Positions 18,669 through 27,800 of a stretch of DNA of 64,000 nt are shown piece after piece. Within the stretch, counting starts at the first letter, position 1; each line of letters begins with the position of its first letter. Under the pieces are notes generated by a model. That model was given only the letters and a program-made list of their open reading frames with translations, was not told the origin of the DNA and ran no database searches. Made by a program: the position numbers and the translations under genes. This DNA comes from Ralstonia mannitolilytica (GTDB lineage: Bacteria > Pseudomonadota > Gammaproteobacteria > Burkholderiales > Burkholderiaceae), in assembly GCF_905397375.1 (NCBI RefSeq), contig NZ_CAJPVG010000001.1:62001-126000 (forward strand), read 5' to 3'.

Positions 18669-19532
18669 TCAGACCAGCGCCGCGGTGCGCAGGTCGGTGA
18701 TCAGCATGTGCCCCGGCGCGTGGGTGATGCACAGCTCCGGCCGTGCCTGCTGCACCACGGCCTGGGGCGTGACGCCGCAGGCCCAGAACACCGGCACTTC
18801 GCCTGGCTGCACGGGCACGGCATCGCCCCAGTCGGGTTGCGCGAGGTCCGCAATGCCGATGGCGGCCGGATCCCCAAAGTGCACCGGTGCGCCGTGCGCA
18901 CGCGGCATGCGCGAGGTGATCTCGATGGCACGGATGGCATCGGGCACCGACATCGGCCGCATCGACACAACGAGCTTGCCCGCAAGGCGCGACGTCCCGG
19001 CCGTGTCGATCGACGTGCGGTACATCGCCACGTTGCGCGCCATGGCGATATGGCGCAGCGGCACGCCGGCCTCCATCAGCGCGTGCTCGAACGAGAACGA
19101 ACAGCCGATGGCGAAGGCGACCATGTCGTCCGTCCACAGCGCTTCCACGTCGAGCGGTTCGTCGGCGAGCTCGCCATGGCGGTACACGCGGTAGCGCGGC
19201 ACATCGCGGCGCACGTCCACGTCCTGGCCCAGGTGGCGGAACACGGGCACACCGGGCTCCGTCACGTCCAGCAGCGGACACGGCTTCGGGTTCAGCTGGC
19301 AGAAACGCAGGAACTCGTTGGCCCAGGTGTCGCGCAGCATCACGATATTGGCCTGCACATGACCATCGCACAGACCGCTGGTATGACCGCGCAGCACGCC
19401 GGAGCGGGCCGCCAGCCGCGCCGAGTACGGGTTCGCGTAAGACACGCTGGCCGCCGTGCGGGCAGGTGCGGAAATCGGCGCCGGTTGTTCCGGCATTCTT
19501 TTTGCCTGGGCTGACTCCACTGCCATGTTCAT
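18669..19532 (-). CDS. Putative hydro-lyase, D-glutamate cyclase N-terminal family (PF07286, former DUF1445)
   Basis: 287 residues starting MNMAVESAQAKR, with a 30-residue leader before the family core. Family features seen: LRGHTSGLCDGHVQANIVMLRDTWANEFLRFCQLNPKPCPLLDV, the conserved AFAIGCSFSFEHAL with its Cys, and near the end FWACGVTPQAVV and ITHAPGHMLITD. Length is usual for YcsI-type bacterial members. In the vertebrate mitochondrial enzyme DGLUCY this module is fused to a PF14336 domain and the enzyme converts D-glutamate to 5-oxo-D-proline. That matters here because two PF14336-like domains are encoded 2.3 kb away. Divergent from the glutaminase gene. Confidence 0.88.
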   Translation of the reverse strand: MNMAVESAQAKRMPEQPAPISAPARTAASVSYANPYSARLAARSGVLRGHTSGLCDGHVQANIVMLRDTWANEFLRFCQLNPKPCPLLDVTEPGVPVFRHLGQDVDVRRDVPRYRVYRHGELADEPLDVEALWTDDMVAFAIGCSFSFEHALMEAGVPLRHIAMARNVAMYRTSIDTAGTSRLAGKLVVSMRPMSVPDAIRAIEITSRMPRAHGAPVHFGDPAAIGIADLAQPDWGDAVPVQPGEVPVFWACGVTPQAVVQQARPELCITHAPGHMLITDLRTAALV

Positions 19533-19705
19533 ACAAAGCTCGTCCACAAGATTGTTCGTGCGGCAAATTGTGAAAGCGCGATGAAACCGGGTCCAACGAA
19601 AGTTTCGGATGGCAGGCGATAGAAAAAGCTGATTGCCGCGGCCAGGACCCACGCCACACCTGCGCGTGTAGAATCCTTCGCCCCAACCGTTGCCCCCAGC
19701 CTCCG

Positions 19706-20632
19706 ATGCGTCACCAAGCGGATTACCAAGCGATCCTGGACACCATCCACCGCGACATCCAGCCGTGGCTCGGCCGGGGCCGCGTCGCCGACTACATCCC
19801 CGAGCTGGCCAAGGCCAGCGCGTCGGATTTCGGCATGGCCATCGTCACGCTGCAGGGCGAGGTTCATCGCGTGGGCAAGGCCGATGTGCCGTTCTCGATC
19901 CAGAGCATCTCGAAGCTGTTTGCCTGCACGCTGGCCTTCCAGCTGGAGGGCGAATCGCTGTGGCAGCGCGTGGGCCGCGAGCCTTCCGGCAATGCCTTCA
20001 ACTCGCTCGTGCAGCTCGAATATGAAAACGGCATTCCGCGCAATCCGTTCATCAACGCCGGCGCGCTCGTCGTGACCGACGTGCTGTGCCGGCGCTTCGT
20101 GCAGGCCGAGACCGCGCTGGTGCAGTTCATGCGGCGGCTGGTCGGCAACCCGGGCATCGATTACGCGCCGCGCGTGGCCGAATCGGAGCTGGCCCATGCC
20201 GACCGCAACCGCGCCATGGCGCACTTCATGAAGAGCTTCGGCAACCTGCACATGCCGGTGGAGACCGTGATCGATGCCTACTGCCGCCAGTGCGCCATCG
20301 AGATGAACTGCACCGACCTGGCGCGCGCCGTGCTGTTCCTGGCAAACGCCGGCGTGGTGCCCTGGAGCGGCGAGCGCATCGTCGATGCCAGCCCCGCCAA
20401 GCGCCTGTCCGCGCTGATGCTGACCTGCGGCACCTATGATGCCGCCGGCGACTTCGTCTACCGCGTCGGCCTGCCCGCCAAGAGCGGCGTGGGCGGCGGC
20501 ATCGTGGCCGTGCTGCCGGAGGAGTTCGGCGTGTGCGTGTGGTCGCCGGGGCTCGATGTCAGCGGCAACTCGCTGGCCGGCCTGCAGGCGCTGGAATGGC
20601 TGACCACGCTGTCCGGCCGGTCGATCTTCTGA
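19706..20632 (+). CDS. glsA: Glutaminase A
   Basis: Hydrolyses L-glutamine to L-glutamate and ammonia. 308 residues, the size of the bacterial serine-dependent glutaminase family. The beta-lactamase-like S-x-x-K pair is Ser67-Lys70 in FSIQSISKLF. Other conserved blocks are PRNPFINAGALVVTD, NCTDLARAVLFLANAG and SGVGGGIVAVLPEEFGVCVWSPGLD. Start ATG at MRHQADYQAIL. Divergent from the PF07286 gene with a 173-bp spacer and convergent with the next LysR gene. Confidence 0.95.
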   Translation: MRHQADYQAILDTIHRDIQPWLGRGRVADYIPELAKASASDFGMAIVTLQGEVHRVGKADVPFSIQSISKLFACTLAFQLEGESLWQRVGREPSGNAFNSLVQLEYENGIPRNPFINAGALVVTDVLCRRFVQAETALVQFMRRLVGNPGIDYAPRVAESELAHADRNRAMAHFMKSFGNLHMPVETVIDAYCRQCAIEMNCTDLARAVLFLANAGVVPWSGERIVDASPAKRLSALMLTCGTYDAAGDFVYRVGLPAKSGVGGGIVAVLPEEFGVCVWSPGLDVSGNSLAGLQALEWLTTLSGRSIF

Positions 20633-20651
20633 CGCGGGCGCCGCGCCACGT

Positions 20652-21596
20652 TCAGGCGGCCTCGGTGCTGCGCTCGAGGTCTTCGGCAATCGCGTAACGC
20701 GGCCCCACCGAGAGGCAGAACTCCCGCGCCATCGTGCGCGCCAGGCCGACGATGGCCTCGTGCACCTCCAGCCCCGCACCCACGCGCCACGACGCGATGA
20801 CGGGCAGCGCCGGCAGGGCCGGGTCCACTTCGAGCACCGTCAGCGCACCGCTTTCGATGCGGTCGCGCACCAGCACGGTCGGCAGCGCCCCCACGCCAAA
20901 GCCGTCGCCCACCAGCCGCGTCATGGCGGCCACCGAGTTGACGCAGTTCACGCGCAGCGATTCCACGCCGTTCAGGTGCAGCAGGTTCAGCATGTCCTGG
21001 TGCGGCCGCGAATTGCGCACGAAGGTGATGAGCCGCTCGTGCGCCAGTTCGGCAAGGCTCGCGTACGGATGCGCCAGCCGCGAGCTGGTGGCCACCACCC
21101 AGTGGATCGGGTACTGCGCCAGCTGCACGTTGCGCACGCTCTCGGCGCGCAGCAGGTCGGTCTGGAAGGCGATGTCGAGCGCGCCCTTCTGCAACTGCTC
21201 GACCAGGTGCATCGCGCTGTCGGCCACCAGTTCAATTTCGAGCGCGGGAAACATCTCGGCCGTGCGCGCGATCAGCGGCGAGAGCCACGTGTGGATGACG
21301 CTGTCCATGGCCCCCACCCGTACGCGGCCCTCAAAGCCGGGACGCTGCGCCACGGCGGCCTGCAGCTGATGCAGCGTGCTGACCATGCGGTCGGCATATT
21401 CGAGCACCTTGTGGCCATCGGGCGTGAGCTGCACGCCCCGCGTGTCGCGGTCGAACAGGCGCACGCCCAGTTCCTCTTCCAGCGCGGCAATGCGCGCCGA
21501 GATGGACGCCTGCGTGGTGAACAGCTTGTCGGCCGTGAGACGGAAGCTGCGCAATCGCGCGACCCAGACGAAGGTTTCCAGAAACCGTAGGTTCAT
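20652..21596 (-). CDS. LysR-family transcriptional regulator
   Basis: 314 residues starting MNLRFLETFVWVARLRSFRLTADKLFTTQASISARIAALEEELGVRLF, a typical LysR HTH with long linker helix, then the periplasmic-binding-protein-like effector domain (GRVRVGAMDSVIHTWLSPLI). Its start faces the giant gene 262 bp away, and its stop converges on glsA. It could control glsA and the PF07286/MFS pair, or the giant gene; nothing in the sequence decides. Confidence 0.9.
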   Translation of the reverse strand: MNLRFLETFVWVARLRSFRLTADKLFTTQASISARIAALEEELGVRLFDRDTRGVQLTPDGHKVLEYADRMVSTLHQLQAAVAQRPGFEGRVRVGAMDSVIHTWLSPLIARTAEMFPALEIELVADSAMHLVEQLQKGALDIAFQTDLLRAESVRNVQLAQYPIHWVVATSSRLAHPYASLAELAHERLITFVRNSRPHQDMLNLLHLNGVESLRVNCVNSVAAMTRLVGDGFGVGALPTVLVRDRIESGALTVLEVDPALPALPVIASWRVGAGLEVHEAIVGLARTMAREFCLSVGPRYAIAEDLERSTEAA

Positions 21597-21707
21597 GCCC
21601 TGCCCCTCATGCTGTTGTGTGCGGCCCTTCTACCGCCTTGCGCGTACGGGGCTGGCCCACCCCGCCGCCGTCATTTTTACCAAGCCCCGTGCCGGCGGCC
21701 ACGGCGT

Positions 21708-21756
21708 CTCGTAGTTTCTACAACGCACTGCATCACACGCCGCCGCCGCACTACGT
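21708..21756 (+). promoter_or_regulatory. Bipartite inverted-repeat element upstream of the giant gene
   Basis: CTCGTAGT (21708-21715), 34 bases, ACTACGT (21750-21756). CGTAGT and ACTACG are perfect reverse complements. The same two words at exactly the same spacing occur at 41812-41860 in the T3SS sctV/luxR intergenic region. GTAGTTTCTAC at 21711-21721 makes an additional small palindrome. The element ends about 100 bp before the giant gene's ATG. Role as an operator shared with the T3SS is inferred. Confidence 0.6.
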
Positions 21757-21858
21757 GTTTTGCCAATAGCTGCGTTGCCGACCGGCGTCCAGAATGCCCC
21801 TATCACCGGGTTGCTTTCAATCAGGCACACCCCGCATGGGGCGCCGCTGGAGAACACC

Positions 21859-24800
21859 ATGCCCGCCATCGACGAGATCAACGGCCGCATCGTCTACTAC
21901 CGGCCGCCGCCCCCGAAGCCCCAGCCCACACCAGAACAGCAGCAGGCCGCCGCCAGCGCCAGGACCAAGACCGACACGGCCATCCAGAACGCCAACGGCG
22001 CGGTCAACAACTACATCAAGAACGGCGACGATTCGGACGCCGCAAAGGCAAAGCTCGACCGGCCGCTGTCCGATGTCATCACCTCGGTGCAGAACGAACT
22101 GCGCCTGCAGGCGGACCAGGCGGCGCCCGGCAACGAAAAGCAGGCCGTGGAAGATGCCGCTGCCGCCATCAAGAAGCGGGACCCAGACGCCAAATGGCTC
22201 GACAAGATCGTCGACGACGCCAAGGAAGCGGTGGAGAAGCAAGACCCGAGCCAGCGCGCGACGTCCGAAGCACGCGACGGCGTGCTCGATGCCCAGGACA
22301 AGCTGCACCAGGCGCAGAGCGTCAAGGTCACCAGCCGCATCGCCGCGGAAGACAAGGGCGACTCCGTCAGCGCCGCGCAGGCTGATCTGGAGAAGGCCAT
22401 ACAGACGTTCAGGACGGCCATCGGCAACGAGCTTGCCGGCTACGAGACATTCGGCTCGGGCGACAACCTGAAGGCGGCCAACAACGCCGTCGACGCACTT
22501 GCCAAGGCGCACCCCGACTGGGACGACGGCAGCATTGCGTTTGCCAGGAACATCGCCACGGGCGACGCGATCCGCTACCAGATCCAGCACATCGACCCGA
22601 ACGACCCGACGCTGTCGGCACAGGACAAGGCGCTTGCCACGAACGACCCCGTGCAGTTTGCCTGCGTGCAGCTTGCCCGGCCGTACGCCAAGGAGAAGAA
22701 CGCCGAACAGGTCTTCGAGCAGATCGGCGCGGCCAGCTACGACGTGCGCGTGGCCTACACCAAGGATCAGGTCGCGCAGCACATGAAGAACGGCGACGCC
22801 GAGGGCGCGCTGAAGATCCTTGCCACCAACATGAACGACGTATCGGTTTCCAGCGCCGATACCGAAGCGCGCGACCACCTGTTCCAGGTGGCCGGCGAGC
22901 CCTTCTTTGGTGCCCACAGCGATTATTTCGACAAGCAGATCACCAACCTCACGCAGGTCTACAAATACGACCCGAGCGACCCCGACAGCGGCAGGAAGAT
23001 GGCCGACAGCACCGTCAAGTACGACGCCGTCGGCAAATGGATGAAGGACCTCGCCAAGGTGGCACCGCCTGAGGTGGCGAGCAATCTGCTGTCCACCGTT
23101 CAGGACCGTTTCAACGACAACGGCCACTGGTTCCAGAGCAACTCGGGCGATACGTCCGGCTTGATCGCTCACGGGTCGGATTTCTACGGCGGGCTGAGCC
23201 TCGCAGCCGCCGTGGCCGATGCGCCGCGCTTTGCCAGCGACCAGCCGAGCACCGACCACGCGCAGCAGGTGGCCAACTGGCTGACCACCAACGCCGACGC
23301 CAAGTCGTTCCTCTACAGCATGCAGACCTCCGGCTCGGGAGGCACCATGCCGTCGTGGACGCCCGTGCAGAACGCCGTGGGCGAAGGCAACGGCGGCACG
23401 CTCACGAACGCGCTGATCCAGCAGCACGGCAAGGACCTGCCCAACGCCGACATGCTGCAGCGGGCCTTTGACCGCGGCAACGAGAAGGTCCAGCAGCGGC
23501 AGGCCGAAGCGGACTACAACACGTTCCAGGCAGACCAGAACGCGGGCTTGAAGACCATCTTCGGCCAGATGTCGAAGGCGACCTTCGGCAAGGACACGCC
23601 GCTCTACAACGACAAGACCCAGACGTTCACCGGCCCCGACGCCGACACGCAGCTCAAGAACTACATCGGCGGCGCGCTGATGATCCAGGCCGACAACGCC
23701 GGCGCGCAAGGCAGCGGCGCCACGGGCACGGCGTGGTTCACCAGCGGCAACAGCACGAAGATCATCAACGAGGTCAGCGACGCGATCCACAAGTACGGCG
23801 GCGACAACCCGACCGTCAAGGCCATTCCGATCGCCTATGTGGACAAGAGCGCGGGCGTCATGCCCACGGCACTGTTCGAGGTGAAGGGCACCGACGGCAA
23901 GACGCACTACATCGACGACCGCGGCTGGGAGTACAAGGACCTCGACGAATACCGGCGCAACAACGCGCTGTCCGACGGCGGCACGATCTACGTGCCGAAG
24001 AACCTGGCGGGCAGCGTCACGGCCGGCCCCACCGGGGTTCCGGACGTCGACCATTTCAGTGCGCACATCACCACCACGGGCCAGAAGATCCGGCACGTGG
24101 TCGACATCGTGGCCGGCGTGGCCACGGCGGTGGGCGGGGTCATCCTCTCGGTCGGTTCGGGCGGCACGCTGTCGTTCGTGGGCGGTGCGATGGTGGCGGT
24201 CGGCACGGGCTGGATGGTGGGGGAATCGATCGACCACCTGAACACACTGGCCGATCACGGCCGGTCGTGGTCGCCGACGAACCCCGAGGCGTTCAACGAC
24301 TGGCTGGCGATCGTCACGTCTGCGGCGGGCGAATACAGCCTCGCCGGCAAGGGCCTCTCGGCGGTGTCGGAAGCGGCGGCCGCCTCGAGGATGTTCAGGC
24401 TCACCCGCACCGCATCGGACGTCGTCGCGGGGATGGCCGGCGTGGTCATGACCGGCGCGCAGGTCAGGGATCTCCTGATGTACGGCGACCGCATGTCGGG
24501 CGAGCAGAAGGCCGAGGCGATCATGTTCCTCGGTCTCGGCCTCGGCCAGATCGGTGCGACGCGCATGCTCCAACGCATGGGCCTCTCGCAAGGCACCGAG
24601 CGCACCGGCCTGCTCAATGCACTCAAGAACAACGCCGACCGCTACAAGACCACGGAGATGCCGGCGGAGCCGACCACGATGGCCGCCAACGACCCCGCCA
24701 GCGCCGGACGGCCCAAGGGCGATCCGACCAACGAGCCGGTCGTCACGCAGACCGGCGGCCAGCACACCGAGCCCGAAGGCGGCACGACCGGCAACGACGG

Positions 24801-27800
24801 CAAGACCGCCGAGGCCGGCACCGACCCCGCGGCCCCCCCCAAGGGCAAGACCGGACCGGTGGCCGATTCCACGACGGACAAGACCGGCAGCGAAGCCGAT
24901 CCGCCGGGCACCGGCCCCGCGCGCCCATCGCGTCCGCTGCCCGGTGCGCTCGATGATCTTGCCAACCCGGAGGTCACGCTCACGGGCTTCACCGACACCC
25001 AGAAGGCGCTGGATGCGGACCAGCAGAACGCATTGGCGCGGCATGCCAACCTGCTGCTCGACGCCGAGAACTACCGCACCAGCGGCAGCACTGTCGGCCG
25101 CCACCCGCGCGGCATCGGCGTGCGGCGCCTGGCGGCCGCGCTGGCAAAGATGAGCGACGAGCAGCGCCGGCTCATCCTCGACAAGGCCGAGTTCGCGCGC
25201 GACACCGCCAACATCAAGGACCCGGTGCGCATGAGCTGGCGCCAGCGCATGCAGCTCTATCGCGGCAAGTCGTCGGTGTTCGGGCGGACGGCCGATCGCA
25301 TCATGTCGCCGGTCGACCGCATCCAGGCCATCTTCGTCGATCGCGGCATCCGCAATTTCTTCGTCAAGGGCGGCACGGAAGACGCGGCGGCGGCGCTGGT
25401 CGGCGTCAAGCGCATCCTGATGGTGACCGGCTTCACGGTCGGGCGCGACGCTGAAACGGGCCGCTTGCTGCCGGAAACCGACGGCCCCGTCGGCGCCGCA
25501 GAAAAAGCCGCGACGCTGGCGCGCGCCGGCTACGACATCACCATCGCCACCGACTCGGCCAGCATGCCGGTGCTGCAGGCCGTGCTGGACACGTACGAAG
25601 GCGGCAACCTCGTCAAGCTCGAGCTGTTCGACGCCAGGCGTGGCCAGCCCGCGCGCGATGCGGCCAACGCGCTGCTCGACCGCGTGCAGCCGGAGGCGGT
25701 GGTCGCCATCGAACTGCCCGCGCGCAATGCCGACGGCGACTACCTGAACATGCGCGGCGTCTCGGTGGCCGACGTGAACGCGCCAAAAGACGAGATCGTG
25801 CTGGCCGCCAACGAACGCGACGGCATCATCACGGTGGGCGTTGGCGACGGCGGCAACGAAGCCGGCATGGGCAGCCTGCGCAGCAAGATCCCGGCCGTCG
25901 CACTGGCCGACGGCAGCCAGGTCGATTTCGCGTCGACGGTGCCGGTGGATTTTCCCGTCACGGCGTGGAACTCCAACTTCGGCGCGCAGGCCATTCTCGC
26001 CAACATGCTGCGCCAGATGGGCCGCATGGACCTGATGCCCAAGCCCGAGCAGCTGCACGCGGCCATCAAGGCCTCGGTGGAGGCTGGCGCGGTGGACGGC
26101 GTGAGCCGCAAGGGCGAAGCCAGCGTGGACGGCTTCCCGTCGCAGGTACACCAGGGCATGCTCGTGCTGCTGACCGAGGCGATGAACCACATGCCCAAGG
26201 GCAAGACGTTCGATCAGGCAACGGCCACCGAGCCCTTCACGTTGGCCGCGTTCGACTCCAGCAACGGCGGCCTGATCGCGGCCAGGAACATGCTGGCGAC
26301 CATCAAGGCGCAGACCGGCGAAGACCTGCGCGTGGCCATCGTCGTGGACCACGCCAACGCCCCCTACGGACCCAAGGGGCCGGACACACTGGTCCGCCTG
26401 GTCGGCAATGGCCTGCAGACCGCGCGGCGCCTGAAGGCGGCGATGGTCGCCATGGCGTGCAACACCGCCTGCACGGCGTTCCCGAAGGCGCTGGAGAACA
26501 TCGACGTGCCGGTCATCGATCTGATCGATATCACCTCGCGCGCGATCGTGCAGCACGGCGGCGACCGCCCTGCCGTCATCGCCACCGCCGGCACCGTCAA
26601 GAGCGGCGCCTACCAGAACACGGTGGCCGAGCTCACCGATGGCGCCATCCGCCCGCAGGCCGTGGCCGCCCACAAGTTCGCGGATTTCGTCAACGCCCTC
26701 AAGCACAAGAGTGACGACCCGGCCGTGAAGACCGAGCTGCAATCCGCCTCCGACGCCTATGTGGCCGAGCTGGACCCGAACACAACGTCGCTCTGGCTGT
26801 GCTGCACCCACTACCCGGCCATGAAGGATTTCCTGGTGCGCTCGCTGGAAAAGCGTGGCATGGACATACCCGTCGTCGACCCGATGAAGTACCAGGCGGA
26901 GGCCGTCCTCAAGGCCACCGACGCGCGCGAATGGAAGGTGCCCAGCGCCGCGTACGCCACCGACCCTTACGTGGTGACCTCGGGCAAGACCAAGGCCGTG
27001 AGCGAATCGGCACGCAACCTGATGGAACTGCCCGACGTGCCCGTGCAGCGGGTGCGCCGCTTCGGTCCCGGCAAGACGCTCGACGACGTGATTCCGCCGA
27101 ACCGGCGCATCGAGCCCAGCCCCATCAGCAATGCCGTGATGGCGATGTTCGACCCCGACATGGCCCGCATCGAGAACCCGCTCGGCATCGACAACGCCGC
27201 GGGCGCGCTGCAGAACAGCAACCGCATCCTCGTCCTGGCCGGCTCGCGCAATGCGCACGGCGCCGTGGACACCGACGGCATGGCCGGTGCGGCGCTCTTC
27301 GGCCACGACATGCGGGCGGCCGGCAAGGAGATCGTCTACGTGGTGCCGCATGAAGCGGTGCCCGCGCTCGATGCCGCCCTGCAGGCGCGCGGCGCGGCCG
27401 TCAACGACTACAGCATCATCCCGTTCGATGCCGCGCCCGGCGAAGCGGCACGCAACTTCGCGCATGACCTGCTCGGCGCCGAATCGCCGGACGCGATCGT
27501 CTCGATCAACGTGCACGGCCGCAATGCCGAGGGCCGCTACATCGACCAGAACGGCGTCGACGTCACCGACCAGACCGTGCCGCTCGATGAAGTGGCCGTG
27601 GCGGGCTGGAAGGCCGACGGCGTGGTGACGATCGGCGTGGGCTCGCGCGGGCACGAGGCCGGCATGGGCAACACGCGCCGCACGGCGCCGCGCGTGACGC
27701 TGCCCGACGGCACAGTGGTCGACCCGCGCTCGGTGGTGCCGGCCGCCCACCTGGTGACGGCATCGACGTCCAACTGGGGCGCGCACGGCCTGGCAGCATC